A DNA stretch of 64,000 nucleotides, taken from positions 12,713,725 to 12,777,724 of the forward strand of contig NC_136012.1 in assembly GCF_048128805.1 (NCBI RefSeq), given 5' to 3'. Both the position numbers and the translations under genes were made by a program. Source of the stretch: Centroberyx gerrardi (taxonomy: Eukaryota > Chordata > Actinopteri > Beryciformes > Berycidae). The notes under the pieces were generated by a model that saw only the letters and a program-made list of their open reading frames with translations, was not told the origin of the DNA and did no database searches. Position 1 is the stretch's first letter, and every line of letters starts with the position of its first letter. Positions 27,753 to 55,100 of the stretch are shown in pieces.

Positions 27753-30700
27753 ATGGCAGCAGAGCTATCCACCTCCATAAACATCAAGGAGCCTCGGTGG
27801 GACCAGAGCACATTCATGGGCCGGGCCAAACACTTCTTCACCGTCACAGACCCCAGGAACATCCTCCTCACCAACGAACAACTAGAGAACGCACACAAAA
27901 TCATCAGTGACTACAGGTAAACCAGGCTAGATCTACTACAAAACGGCACCAAATTCACCAAAAACCAGAATACAGTGTTGTTACTGAGCAGTGCAGGAGA
28001 CTAATTTGCTGTAACATGTTAACTTTACTGTCTCCCAGGAAAGGTGTAGTCTCCCCAGGACTGACAGAGGATGAACTGTGGAGAGCTAAATATATTTTCG
28101 ACTCGGCGTTCCACCCCGACACCGGGGAGAAGATGATCCTGATCGGCCGCATGTCAGCGCAGGTCCCCATGAACATGACCATCACCGGCTGCATGATGAC
28201 ATTCTACAAGTGAGAGCTTTTCTCCTTCAATCAGTGTAAAGGATTAAAATGATCAAAACGGTCTGGAAGCAGTCACCGATCCTGCGCTGTGTTTACAGGA
28301 TTATCTAATTATTCGAGTATTGTCCAGGAAAGCTTATAAAATAAAATCCTCACTTCTGCACCGGCCCTGATAGTAGCTGTGCTGTTCTCTACCTGCAGGA
28401 CGACTCCAGCAGTCGTGTTGTGGCAGTGGATCAATCAGTCTTTCAACGCCATAGTCAATTACACCAACAGGAGCGGGGACGCACCTATCACAGTTAGGTA
28501 AGAGGCTGACATCATGGCACCGACATTGAGCGCATATTAACCCTTTAATTAAACAGTTTTTTGTGTGTACAGCTCATGTGACCGGTGACTTTTTTGTTTG
28601 CAGTCAGCTTGGCACAGCTTATGTGTCTGCCACCACAGGGGCAGTTGCCACCGCTCTAGGACTAAATGCACTAACAAAGGTATCAGTCCATGTAACCCCA
28701 CTCTAGATCTCATTAATGTGTTGACACCGGCCGCCTGCGTGTGATGGCATGAAGTTAGCCACGCATAAATAGTCTCTTTGTCATAGAGGGGCCATATTAT
28801 CTTTAAATAGAGTCATGCTTCGGCGATCGGACCAAGAGTAGTCGTCCTGCCTGCTTTTATAGTGACTCTGTGTGATACATCCTCATTTATAGTGGAATAT
28901 TTCTAACTAATGTGCAATATCTTACATATGGATTAGCCAAGTGATGAACAGATTCTGTTTCACTCATTCGCTCCTCTTTTCATCTGTTTTCTCCTGCTGT
29001 AGCACGTCTCACCCCTATTTGGACGATTTGTCCCATTTGCTGCTGTAGCCGCTGCTAACTGTATCAACATCCCATTGATGAGACAAAGGTATGGTAAACA
29101 TACGGCAAATGCACAATACTCATACTGTATATCACACTGATAACAACGATTATAAGGCCGTTCCAATAAGTAGGTCCAAGGAAAGGTATTTTAATTAATG
29201 TGGTTTAATTTGGTTTACTCCCTCTCTTCAGAGAACTGAAACATGGCATTCCCATAACAGATGAGAATGACAACAGGTTAGGAGAGTCAACGAAAGCCGC
29301 CCAACAGGCGATCTCTCAGGTTGTGGTCTCAAGAATCCTCATGGCTTCTCCAGGAATGGGTATGAATAACCCGCTATGATCAGTCCAATTAGGCACCTGC
29401 TGTGGTTATTTAACTCCTGTCTGGCCGCCTGTTGAGTGATTTAATTAAAAACAAAGCAGCCTAATCGAAGTAGCAATTTATCACCACTTTTAGTTGGAAA
29501 TGTCTGCATTGTGCATTGACATTTTAATGTTCCGTTTTCAGCTATCCCTCCATTTTTAATGAACTATTTGGAAAAGAAGGCCTTTCTGAAGGTAAGCGTA
29601 TTTGAATTCTTGCATCCAGAAAGACACAAATTATGGAGAATTAACATTTGCTACAGTTGCTCCCTGAACTCTTTCTTCATCCTCACCGATTCAAAATAGC
29701 CGAATTGTTTAAACAAAAAGGTGGGAACCTAAAGTGCCATACTGTCTGTACCACTCAGTTCCCTTTTAGTAATTACACATCAGATGAATGAATAGCTCTG
29801 AGGACATGAGGCCACTCCACTAGTGGAATCCACCACTGCTTTTGTGTCCCTCATTGGTTTTTCTGCCTGGTCTTTTCAGAAGTTCCCATGGATGAGTGCA
29901 CCTATTCAAGTCAGCCTGGTGGGATTCTGGTGAGTGGTCAAAGATGGTCCGCTGATAAGCCAGCATTTGCAGTTCTTTTTAAATTTCAGTCTAAATTCTT
30001 ATGACGTGTATGAAAGTCAAATAATCCTCGGGTTTATATCAATTTGCCATAGTGAATAGCTCTCTTTTTGACAGAATTACAATTGTTTTCCTTCCTTGGA
30101 AGTGAAAAATGATTTCATTCAAGTTACATTAGAATAAAGTGAGAAATATCAGAGGGTTCAGAAACTAGTCCAGACAGCAGACATAACAAAGGGAAGCTGA
30201 AAATGTGTGCCAGACTCTAGTTAGCATGTGCATTAAAATAACATGGTGAGTTGAGGAGGAATTATTTTCACTGTGCAGAGTGGCAGCTAGCATGTTAACA
30301 AACTCAGCTAGACAGCATTTTGCTACCGGTGTTAACGTTTGAGTATCTGATGCATCAGGGGCGTTGTTAGGATTTCACAACGTCTGAAATTCAGCCCAGA
30401 GGCCGTTACAGAGCCATGGTGGAGGAATCTGGCCTGGCAGCATTCTTCCCCCGGAGGAAATTTCAGTTTCAACAGCAAAATGTATCAATCTGCTGCACTT
30501 TGACATAAACATACATAGGTCTGAATTAAGCAAGTATAATGGTCTACAGTGATACATTGCAGTGAGCTGTCTGTCGTATCTGTTGCTGTCTCTCTCCAGT
30601 CTGAATTCTTCTCTTGCCTCTTATTTCTCTCCTTAAATGTGGAAACTTATGTTTAACTTGTTTTAAGAAGCAAATGATTTCACCTGTCATCAAGCCAGTA

Positions 30701-31599
30701 TTTTTCCATGCCACATCATAGCTGTAGTAACACAGATCATTATGCCATGGAAAGGCCTAATCCATTCTGAATCCGTCTACTATGCATTAGTAAAATATGT
30801 AGTTACAAATTCAAAAGCTCATTTTTAAACACATTTCCAAACATTTAAGGGAAACAGTGTCTCAAGTTGAAAATGGTGTGGACGTTTCATGTGGAAGGAA
30901 ATTGTTTTTATGCAGTTAATTGATTTGATGTTTGCAGTTTTTCCACAATTGGTTAATCAATCATTAGTTTAGTTTGAAAGAAAGCCTTTAGTGATGCTGC
31001 TGTGGTGCGTCGCTCTTGGCCACGGTTCCCAGAGTGCGCTCTAATTCCACCAAAACAGTAACACTCTGAGATGGAAGGCAACTTTGACAGTAAGCTGAAT
31101 TTACAGTGGGTCCAGTTTGGTGGCAGGGTCTCGGAGTGCCAGTTTTTGAACGCAGCCGATGTTCGGACGCGTTGCACCAAGGGCTGCGCAGGATCAAAAT
31201 GTTTCATTGGAGTGTGGTTGGTTGTTTTTCAGCCTGGTGTTCGCCACTCCACTGTGCTGCGCGTTGTTCCCTCAAAAGAGGTGAGTGAACGGTTCAAGAA
31301 TATACATATACAGTATAATCTTGACGGTGAGGAATTACTAACTTCACCCTCTTGCCCCCCCCCCTCTCTGTTTGAATTCACGCCTACCTTGCATGATTTT
31401 TTTTCTGCCTGGACTGTTGTATAATATTTGTATATTTTACCCATCACCCCCCCCCTCCATTCCTCCCATGGCTCTCCCACACCTCTTCCCGCACTGATCC
31501 AGCTCTATGTCAGTAAGCCGTTTGGAGCCGGAGCTGCAGGAGAAAATCCGGGCCAAGCACCCGGGAGTGGAGAGGGTCTACTTCAACAAAGGGCTATGA
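27753..31599 (+). CDS. sfxn1: Sideroflexin-1, mitochondrial serine transporter
   Basis: Inner-mitochondrial-membrane carrier that imports serine for one-carbon metabolism. Ten coding exons give 322 residues, the same length as human SFXN1: 27753-27916, 28039-28209, 28399-28497, 28604-28679, 29003-29088, 29232-29359, 29542-29591, 29880-29929, 31233-31280 and 31503-31599. Family signatures include [13 protein letters not shown] near the N-terminus, [19 protein letters not shown], the hydrophobic segments around [16 protein letters not shown] and [20 protein letters not shown], and a C-terminus RVYFNKGL. Identity to human SFXN1 is high throughout, so paralogues SFXN2-5 are unlikely. The acceptor at 27745 places the ATG six nt inside the exon. 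Confidence 0.96.
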
Positions 31600-34575
31600 G
31601 CGTCCGGCCCCCTCATCTAAACACTGCCACACATAGCTGCAGGCTCGACCCTCGCCTCTCTCTCCGCCGGCCCTCCTCATTCAGTGTGCCAAAGTTAAGT
31701 TTGCTTCTCCTCATTTCTGCCATTCAGATGGATATCCCAGGACCCCCCCCCCCACCTCAGTCTTTTTTGTAATGAGATGTTTGCCTTTGTCAATGTGATG
31801 TTGATTTATTTTAATTGCTAGAGAAGATTTTGTCATACTGGGCCTGATGAAAAATGATGATGTTTATTATCACAAGTTATAGCGGCCTGTATAAGAGAGT
31901 GTTTAAGTGGACTTTTATTTTGTTCCTGTGCAGTATTTTTTAAGTTGGTGACTTGTTGATCATATGTTGCTGCCAAACCATTTTCATACTCTCCAACCTA
32001 GTGTTGTGTTCAGTCGGGAAGTGGGAACAAACTGGCAGGCGGTTTATTCCTGACCTGCGTTATCACTGAAGTAATCAGAATTCAACATTGATTTCTCAAA
32101 GATGTTTACTGTGCAGTTCATGCATTTGCCAAATCTCCACGCTGATTTTGCGAGACCTCTCAACGATTACAACCTCCTACTCATAATAGTGCTGTTTCAA
32201 AGAAGAATGGCGTTCAGTTACACTCAATGAGTTCCTTTTGCCAAATGAGTGACGCTCAGCAAGTCTTGAGGCATTTTGACTACTGATCATGAATCTGAAA
32301 AGAATAACCAGGGATCCTCCCTATAAAATGTGATGTTATGATGGTGACAACCGTTGCTGGGCCAACACGGTGCTATCTATCTATCTTAATATAATCAGTG
32401 TTAATCATACTATTTATTCTGCTTGCCAAACATGCATGAACAAACCACTCCTCATAAGCACATCATGGCACATGACCATAGGCTTCTATGTTTCAAAGTC
32501 AAATAATCTGTGTATGAAGTCATCCAGGCTACATTCAGGAGAGCTGGACAGTTGCAGACAATATTGTTTTTCAACAAACACACTGGCTTTCAGTTCCCTA
32601 ATCCAGGAGTTTGTGATTGTTTTGTTTTTCAAAAATCAACAACTCGTTCTTGCCTTAATGGGAGTTAATACCACAGACTGTTGTCTGGTATCCTTTTTTA
32701 TGTGAAAACCTGTCTTCTGTACCTTTATGCAGCATCTTAAGACGCTGTGTTGTTATAGCACAAAGGAACACATCTGAAGTTTGCATGGCATTTTTATCAA
32801 CTGTAGGGACTTCCAAGGTTTTCAAGGTGTTATGGTACATTTTTATATACAGCGGGAGCCTATGGCAGTTATGGATCATTATACAGTGGGGACCAACTAT
32901 ATCAATAATGGGAAAAGATGCCAAATAATGCTCTTGAGATAATAATTCCTTTCAAGGCAAGGATGATATAGGATCCACGTCCAAATTAGTGTTTAAGTTG
33001 GAGGCTCAGGACTTGAGCCAAGAGCAAAGCTCTTCTGATCATGAAAGCAGCCCAGTCTCTGGACTCCGACGGACCAGTGTGACCAGTGAGCTAAATTACT
33101 GATGACTACATCGTTATTCAGAGTTACTTTGATCTTAGCCTGGTGAATTTGAGGAATGTGGAAGCTACCAGCTAAAAGCTTGGATCAGCCTCAACCTCAT
33201 GTAAGCAAAGTTACTCTTTAGTAGATGCAGGTCCATCCGCACATATAAGTTACAGTGTGTATGACTGGTGAACCTGATGAACCAGGTGTATAATAATGGA
33301 GCCTTGCCAGTCTGATGTCATTACTTTTTCTGTACATGTCCCACAGTAGTAAGCATTCAGACAGCAACACCAGAGCAAATGCTGGGTGTGTGTTGTACTG
33401 TGGGACGGGCCCGAGTAACAGATGGCTTTTATCTAAAAGGCTACCATCTTTTTGCACCTGTTGTGTTGGTGTATAGAAATGGTGGCCTTTGTGTGCCGCA
33501 TCCATTGCCATTTTATTGTGAGAACTTGAATTCTAGGCTGATCTCATCTGAGTGACTACAGCGACATGACAGATTCACTCCAAATCATTGGCCAGTTTTA
33601 AAATCAGGGACAAGAATGAAAAAGGTAGACTACAAGAGTCACAAAAGTCACAAGCAGCGTTTAGAAAATCTTTCACCAATCAAGATTATGAAACTTTTAA
33701 AATGACTTTAACAGTATTAAGGACCTGGTCGGTGATTAAAATATTTAGTCCTATTAATGCGCAGGTTTCAATTTTAAGTAAAAATAGATAAAAATGCTTG
33801 TGAACATTGATTTAATTACACTGCATCTTTTGCTCATCACGGTCTGTGATTTTTGTAAGGTGTTTAATGTTTAAGAAGATATATCTATTTACATATATTA
33901 CTGTATAAGTAACTTTATTTTAGGTCGTCAGTGTTTTCAGAGAAATCCCACTGGATCGGAGCTGTTCCCTAGAGTAGCTGGTTTGAAGTGAAGCTTGTTA
34001 TTCTACTGTTATTGGTGACTGAATGTAGCATTTTCAATTACAATTGTTATTCTTACACAAAGCAATGCTATGTTTAATACTATTGTGTATTAGACTATAG
34101 ATCCATAAAAGCACAATGTTGTAATAGATTTCAAATGCTGCACATTTTTAAATCTCATGTCAGATCTATTCAGTTTCCTAACCACATGGCTCTAAAGTAT
34201 CTCCTTGATAAGTGAGGGAACAGGACAAGATTGAATTTTAGCAGACTAGCCTCTTGGTAGCCATCAGGCTTATTTTCGAGTCCCTTAACTTCTAACTAAT
34301 TCCCAATAAACCTGCTCAAATATAGATAAAACTAACTCCTTAATAAATAATATGATCCACAGGCCTTCAATCTACCAAATCAACTGAAATGTCACTCTAG
34401 CCAAAGCGATACAAATCTACTCAAGAGGAATAAGTCATTTACAGTTTACATTAATTGAAATGAATATTTTTTTTAAGAGGATATTATGAGAAAAAGGTAT
34501 TTAATTGTTTTGCAGTACATTGGGGTGGTGTAATGTTTAGACTAACTGGATGAAATAAAGTTAATGAAATCTTGT
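31600..34575 (+). other. sfxn1: Long 3' UTR of sfxn1
   Basis: No other gene is visible between the sfxn1 stop and the first convincing poly(A) signals, AATAAA at 34305-34310 and at 34554-34559. A 3-kb UTR is assumed. Small ORFs on either strand have no recognisable products. A separate non-coding transcript cannot be excluded. Confidence 0.5.
34554..34559 (+). terminator. sfxn1: Distal poly(A) signal of sfxn1
   Basis: AATAAA in an AT-rich context, with an upstream alternative at 34305-34310. Predicted cleavage is near 34575, about 85 nt short of the predicted end of the opposing atp7a transcript. Confidence 0.55.
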
Positions 34576-34623
34576 ATAAGTATCTGGTGTTTGTTGATCA
34601 TGGTGAAAGAAGAGTAGGTCTAT

Positions 34624-34638
34624 AGCGCCATCTTCTGG
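34624..34638 (-). promoter_or_regulatory. CTCF-like motif in sfxn1/atp7a tail-to-tail gap
   Basis: AGCGCCATCTTCTGG matches 14 of 15 positions of the reverse CTCF core RSYGCCMYCTRSTGG. It falls between the predicted 3' ends of the convergent genes sfxn1 and atp7a. Confidence 0.4.
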
Positions 34639-34676
34639 TTTCAACTGGACACAGCCAAGTGACACTATAAAAGCGG

Positions 34677-34682
34677 TTTATT
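34677..34682 (-). terminator. atp7a: Poly(A) signal of atp7a
   Basis: AATAAA on the minus strand, the first I find downstream of the atp7a stop codon at 36650. It implies a 3' UTR of about 2 kb (roughly 34660-36649), in which no other gene is visible. Confidence 0.5.
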
Positions 34683-36649
34683 CCAAGGCACATAACGTTC
34701 AGATAAACATCGCCTTGCTTGATTTACCTGCACACAGATCCAAAGCCCTATGCACGTTTCTACAAAGTTATGCACAAACACAACAGATTGGCGTCTAATG
34801 CACTCAACACGCACCAAGTTGTGACAGACACATATGCATACATGGGGATAAGTGATGGGATATGATGACGGCTGTGTTCAACTACACAAAGAAGTATTTA
34901 ACTGACAAGCTCAGACATGAAAAGCAACGTGAAGGAATACCTAGACTAAAATGATTATCTCCTGGTTTCGCAAAGCAATAGTCCGTGGGATTTGTAATGC
35001 ACATAAAGACAAGAAACACAGATTTTTGTAATTGTTTTTAGAGGGGAAAAATAAAAGAAATAATACAGAAAATTGAAGAGTAACTGTCTACAATCCCCAA
35101 ATATGATTTTTGAGTGATAGACATTCCACAACTTGTACAATGTGATTTTTTGTTTTGTTTTTACACAATCTATAAATGTGTAAACTCAAGCTTGTTTTCT
35201 CAGTAACTCTTGTTTGGTGGAACTGCCAGGACACAGCTGCGTGTTTCGTCTACTGATCCTGGCACATGTTCCTTGTTCCCCTGATAGATATTTCTTTGAA
35301 GTGCAATGGTGTGAACCATATGGAAAAGTAGAGGAATGAGAGTTGTATCATGACACATTTACAATTTGGCCTTTTCATGACACACTGCATCACAGCACAA
35401 ACTTTCCATAGCCAACGCTATCCAAGCAACCATGACATTCATTTTCCACCATGTAACAACTACTGTTTGATTCACAGTGAATAATGTTCACATTCATAGA
35501 CGGACCACAGCATGTCTTACATGTGATTATATATAACATGACCAACAGATATGAAATCAGATTTCACAGAGGAAAACAGAGGAAATGAATTGGGGAAAAC
35601 AGATCCAAACTCAGTTGGTATGATTAGAGGCCCGCCACTCTCCAAGTTGATAGAACTTATAAACCACTGGGAGAAACGAGTGAACTAAACCTTCTTCAGC
35701 CGGCCGTACCATGCACACTCGTCCTTCAGAACAAAAGTCTCTTCAGTGAATCACTGACCTTATCTCTGATCACACTCTCTGCACATTCAGTTCAAGGTAA
35801 CCTCCTCGGCACAGTGCTATCTTTGGAATGTGTTGGACTTTGCCAAGGTGGCATTAAAATTGGCACTTGGGTAAGATTGACATTTACAACTCCGTCCATG
35901 AGTGTTCTGCACAAAAAATAATATTGTAGCAAGTTCAAGAGTTCTTGGATTTGAGTTTTTATATGTCTTGCCTTACTAATTATACATTTTGGGAACTTGA
36001 AAATGAGAATTGGCATTTGGATTCAATAACATAAATTTTTCACATAGGTTATAACGAAAAGTGATAAATAAGGGTAATATAAATACTCTTTGTAATAGAA
36101 TTACAATATACAAGTGTTATTACAATTTTCCTTTCAAGGAAAAACGTGTCTTAAAATATAAAATGTCTGAAATGTCCACTCCTGCATGGGGCACCATTAT
36201 TAGATTGTCTTTGGATAGATGTTAAAGATTGTCTTGGCAAATGACCACATGGGCATAAGTGAACATCACCCTGCTTCCTGGATGTGGACACCTGCTTCAA
36301 GGCTCTAAAGATGCCTCCATGCCCCTGGACAAAGAGTGTCAGTCAGGCTCCTACTTCACTGTTCCCCCCGAGGATATCAATGACCATAACAAAAGATACT
36401 CTAGCGAATCATCCCAGCATCCTTTGAAGTGCATGTAGTCAGTTGGACAAGCTACAGAAAAAAGGAGCATATAGGCTTTTTCAAGTCAACAGCGCTGCCC
36501 TGAGGGCGCCTACAGTAGATGGATGGGCCATTATCCAATGTAACCCTTTTAGCTCGGCCTGGCCTAGCCTTCCATAGATGAAGTTGGTCTAGCTTAGCAT
36601 ACAAAAGCCTCTGCTGGCCCAAGCCAAGCAAGCTTTAAGTAGCCTTGCC

Positions 36650-49659
<13,010 letters not shown>

Positions 49660-51491
49660 GATTATTCAGTCTAAAAGAACACAAGGACAAAATGTGTGAC
49701 ATACAATTGCAAGATTTTGGCTTTCAAGCGAGACAACAGAGGAAAAGGATTACAAAGTTAAGGCAGAAGATAGATAGATATAGGCAAACCATTCTCTCCG
49801 AATTCACTCATGTAAAATAAAAAAAAATAAAAACATTCTGTCACATGTCAGGCTCATGATGCAGTGATTCATACATTGGTAATTTGTTTATACCATCCAT
49901 TAGTATAAAAACAACCAACGCAATGGAACAAATCAAATTATATCACTTAAATCTCTACCAAGAGTCAATCACATATTCCTGAGAACTATGGCACCTTACA
50001 GCTGTGAGAAGACTAAACATTTTGCTGAAAACATTATGGCCATCTTGGCTGATGCTTTCCTCTTGTAACAAGCCCTGTTAAACACATTTCATAAATCAAT
50101 TTCCAACACACCAAAGCCTCCAAGCTAAAGCGGATGTAGAAAACACTGAACCAATATTATTTCTTAAAGGAAAACAGGAAACTGTCATTTTAAAAAGGAT
50201 TTATGTTGCCATTTCTGTGATCTAGGACTGTTCAATCTTCATTTATCAACATTAGAAAATCTATTCAAGGGCCATAAAAAAGAGAACAAAGATCTCTTAA
50301 TAATGTTAAAAAGAAAAATCTTGGAGCTGCACCACGAAATAAAACCAATTTTATGGAAACAGTACACAACGATCCTACAATACTGGCACCCTTTCTGGTT
50401 CACAACTTAGTTCATAACTAAAATAAAATAAAGCTTCTTTGGATGTAAAAGATTGTAACAAAAATATAAAACAACTGGAGAAGCTGGACGCTGTTTCAAA
50501 GACATCAGGGATTAGCTCCCTGTTTCTAGCTTGGAGAGAGTAGTTTGGTTGCCTATTAAACAATAATCAACAATCAATAACTGCAATGGGTGTCTCTTTA
50601 AGGACTAGGGAGCTTAAAACATTGCATATTTCCCTGCCGCTAAAACTGATATCACCGCCATACTGATGTTTTCGACGGAGAACAGCTGTAGATGGGGACA
50701 ATTCCAGGGAGAAAGAAAAGAGTCGCACCCGGGTACGGACTCAGCAGCCAGTCTGCCATCCACTGAATAAATACCTGAGCTATGACATCTGACAGCTTGC
50801 CTGTGTTTGTCATGGACATGCCACATCAAAACAAGTTATATCAACTGAAACTATAGTAAATGCAATTGTGAAACACAAAAGTGAATGTGAATGAAAGTGT
50901 ACCATTCTATGACTAACAACTCCTATGTACATCATCCAATGTAACTGAGTGACCTCATGTTTACTGTTATAAAACAGAAAAAATAAAATATATATATAAA
51001 AAAAACAACCAAGTTATAGCAAATGGCAGTTCTGTGGAAAAAAAAATCTAGCAGTAATCTCGGCCTCGTAAGAAGAGACCTCCAGCAAATGCAAGTCAGT
51101 CACTATTTATGTTGCACAAGTTAGTCAACGCAAACCTATTTTGGGTAACGTTAATGTAACGTTACAAGTTAGCAAAAAACAAAAGGTAACACTATTTTTT
51201 TTTTTAGGTTTTTTTTTTCTTTCAGTGAACGTTAGCTCTAAATGGGTAGTTTACATGTCATTTTAGCTAGTCTGACTAACGTTAAATTGACTAAATAATA
51301 AGCTAACCTTAGCTAAGTTTGCCGAGTGCTAACGCCTGTGACTTGCTTAACGCAACAATGCATCAGAAGAGGAATGACAGTCAGCTGTTGTGAAAGCAAG
51401 AAAACACTTCTTGCCTTTCTACACAAACTATTACGCGTCTTATAACAATGATATAGCTTTACAACTTTAAAAAAAAATAGCCAACTCTCAC

Positions 51492-51600
51492 CTTTTTAAC
51501 AATGAAAGTGAAATACGCGCTGTTGACGTTTGCTGGCTGGCTGGCTGTGTCGGCTAAGCTAACAAGCTATTACTTGCTCTTCACCCTACGTTACAAGCAG
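51492..51600 (-). promoter_or_regulatory. atp7a: Probable atp7a 5' UTR first exon and promoter
   Basis: A clear minus-strand donor (AAAAG|GTGAGAG) at 51492 would splice to the acceptor at 49671-49672, eleven nt before the atp7a ATG. The upstream end near 51600 is a guess, based on a short CpG-bearing region. Confidence 0.45.
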
Positions 51601-51981
51601 CGGCATTACTTCGTGGCATCGTAGCGCCTGTGACCAACAACGAAAGATGTTGAAATAGGAGGTTTTTTCCTTATTATGACAAAAAACAGGTCTGTTAACC
51701 TAACCTTTCTTCCCTGCATGCCGACCTGACTGACTGCCTGATGCACATAGCAAATTCGGTGCGTCATGACACGGCCAAGGGGGCGGAGCTGCGCGAGAGG
51801 CTACGATCCGTTCTAATAACGGCCTCGTTTCCTCGTCTCCTTGCCTTCTCTCTTTCTCTATTCACCTGCCTATTTGTTATCCTAAAGTTGTCCTACGCGG
51901 TGAAATACACCACCGGTTTGATTTTGACAGAACTGGAAGGGATGAGGCACCCTCGTACTGTCATTCAGCGTTGAAAACATT

Positions 51982-52016
51982 TGATTGGCCTTATGGGGGC
52001 CCTATAATTAAATATG

Positions 52017-52047
<31 letters not shown>

Positions 52048-52184
52048 AAATTCAAACGTGATATCTCTGTCATCACCGGTCCAATTTTGACGAACCCTAG
52101 AGCGATTATGCATCTTGGCGCTGGGTTCTGGCGTTTAAAAGTTATAGTGATTGGCTTGATGGGGGCGCTATAGCCTAATTAAAG
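51982..52184. repeat. Two degenerate copies of a dispersed fish repeat unit
   Basis: TGATTGGCCTTATGGGGGC (51982-52000) and TGATTGGCTTGATGGGGGC (52149-52167) differ at two positions and both continue into CTATA then AATTAAA. The flanking wording resembles low-copy dispersed repeats common in teleost genomes. No coding capacity or terminal repeats are seen. Confidence 0.45.
52017..52047 (+). repeat. (TTTTG)n microsatellite
   Basis: About five TTTTG units in the atp7a/fbxl21 intergenic region, inside the dispersed repeat. Confidence 0.85.
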
Positions 52185-55100
52185 GGCAAAATGTGTGGAA
52201 GGCCATAACTGCTACACAATTTTAATGGAACTTGGAGGGTGATGTATCTTGTTACTGATTGGCCCAAGAGATGCCTGCATCATTTGTGGGGGATTAAGTG
52301 TTTCACTTGTTTCCTGTACAAAACTGTACAAGAAATTGATGAATTGCTCAGTATTTGATATTTTAATGCTGTATATGCGGCAGTTGCTGATTTCTAGATG
52401 AGATTGGTTGCCATAGGAAGGAAGACAGTCAGAAATTTGCCAGATCATCTCATAATGATAGGACCGATGTAGCTCTTAGACCAAATCACAAATTGGTGAA
52501 ACCAGAAACTGGCCCAACCCTAAATCAGATACCTTCTAAAAACACTGTGGGAACCAAAATTGCCAGACAAGAGATCTTGTTGAGCCAGTTTTGTGGCCAT
52601 TCGAAGGCACTGCTGCATGACTAGCTGATCTTTGTGGGGTGAATTGGCCCACTTTCAGGACAAGCTGAGCAACCAGTGTGTTGTGATGCAACTTTGAAAA
52701 AGTACCAACAACTAGCCTACAGTTGTCATTTTGGATAGATTACTACAGTGGGACAAAAATCCAACAGAATTCAGACTGTAGCACACTGTTTGATCTGCAG
52801 GTTGCAGGAAATGACAGCACACTACATATGAAACACCCACAGAAGGAAGAAGGAAGCTCCATGTTTTTAACAAAATGTCTTCTTGCAAAGAATGTTTAAT
52901 GTATTAATGTAGTTGCTAAAATCAATTGAGCATAGAGTTATTAGATTATTTCTTTCCATTGAAAATACAGTATGTAGCATGAGGGAAGGCTGTAAACAAC
53001 AGCTGTCCCATCCATGTGATAAAACTGCCCCAAACTGACAACACCACCCCTCATATAGCTGAGGTCTTGTCAGGCTTGACAACTGTGGACAAGACAGCAC
53101 TCCAGTTCAAAATATAAACTTTACTGGAGACAAAGTTGTGATGTGGGGAAAAGAGGTAAGGCTCAATTAGAATAAAATTAATACAAAATAAGAATTTGTT
53201 AGGACAGGATTAATGGCAAATTTATATGGTGGAAACTTACTTGCCACAGAAAAAGCTAAGAGGGTCAGCTGACCACAGGAGGGACAGTAAGTTACACAAA
53301 GAGATGGGCACACAAGTATGCAAACCAGAAAGCACACACTAAACAACAGTGCCAGTTCAGCCAAATCAGTGAAAGTACGTGTGTCCAAACCATGATCACA
53401 AAGTAGTTTTTACCACAGCATGCAGTGAGAGGACTCCCCTCCTGCGTCACAGGATCCTGCTCTAAAAATCTAAGTTACAACATGACAATAAGTAGCTGTA
53501 AGATCTGTGGGAAGACCATTTGTGTTATGATTTGCATATGGAAACAACATTAGCCCATGGAAGTATTATGCCTCCTCCTCAGGGAACACTAGGGTTTGGG
53601 ATACAACAGACACAGAGACATCTGTCACTGGAGTCACCCAACCGGAGGAAAGTAAGTTGAAAACTAAACAATCGGCTAAAGCCAATAGCAGCAGCACAAA
53701 CCAATATTACAATCAATCTCAGTGTTGGTTGTTAGTCCACATACCTCCAAACTGCAGTGGTGCAGCCACCTGGGAGATTAGGAGTGCTCTGTTGCCAACT
53801 GGATGTTGTGCGAATAGGGCTTTTATAGGGGAAGTGGTTGCCAACAGGAAGATCCACTTTAACCTGGAGCTGATTGGACACTCAGTCTCCAGCAGACATT
53901 ATTACACTGTCACAACACAAGTGTATTAACCCAGTTTGACTTGCCAAACTGTTTTGGTGTATTGGAACTTGTCAAGGCACACAACCAGATTTTTTGTTGA
54001 GCATCAACTTTGCTTTTTCAATTTTTCAGGTGATCAGTGTTCTAGAAATCAGTTGAGAACTTTGATTTTCATGTTGATCTTTTAAAACTGCGTGTGATGG
54101 TCCAATGAATGGCTGAATCTGTTAAAAATATTGGTTTAAACCATCCCAAATAAATGCAAAACATTGCACTGAAAAGTGCTTTCTATACTGATTGTTAAAA
54201 GTTGACTGGCATATTATCTGTTGCTGGACAGCACCTTTGGTTGTAAAGGGGGATTACTGCTCAGTTGAATAATCTGCATACATTATCTCTAAATCAACAG
54301 CTTGAACAACTCGCTCCCAAAACTGGGAACCACAGAATCGAATAGTGATGCCATATAGATATTTCCAACACTGGAGCATTTACACTGATAGACATTTTAT
54401 ATTGTCCAAATGAAGTTTACAGGTTTATCATGGTGTTGCTAGTGGCTCTGACACTAAAAATGTAGCCTACCCTCATCCTCAGAAAATCACCTGGGAGGTT
54501 GTCAGTCACCTTTTTCAATTTTCCATTCTCTGCTCTGTAAATCAGTACAAAATCATAGACCAGGGGTCAAGACTAGGACTGACATTATCTGAACATTGAA
54601 ATTCAGTGGTAAGTGCCAATTGATTTAAAGAAATCTTTCTCTGTGCATCCAGTATTACTCTGTGAAAAAGTATCAACCATTAGAGGATAAATTAATTTCC
54701 TTTTTTTTTTTTTTTACAGGGCTTTGTCTACACTGATGTTGTAAGCCTACTGTATCCAGGAAAATGCTTACATTTCTATTTTGATCTCAGAACAAAATTA
54801 CTGTAATATTCCTATAATGTGTTGGTATTCAATGGGGAGTTTAAAGTGACCTTATTGTATTTTATGGTATTTATCTTATTTCCAAAGGTATTCCTATAAT
54901 ATCCCTATAGGGACTTATTGCTGTGATGTTTATATAGTGTCCTTCTGTAATGTGATTAGTATAGATCCTTTTGAAAATATGAAATTCCTCTAGACCTGAA
55001 AAGTAGCTTGCAAAGCTATGTTTACATTTTACCGGGAATTAAGATGCATGCCTTATCGACTGGTGCATGGCCACACACACACACACACACAAACACACGC

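Noticed and set aside
53657-53929. 90-codon plus-strand ORF between atp7a and fbxl21
   Set aside because: No recognisable domain, no codon bias and no splice or poly(A) context.
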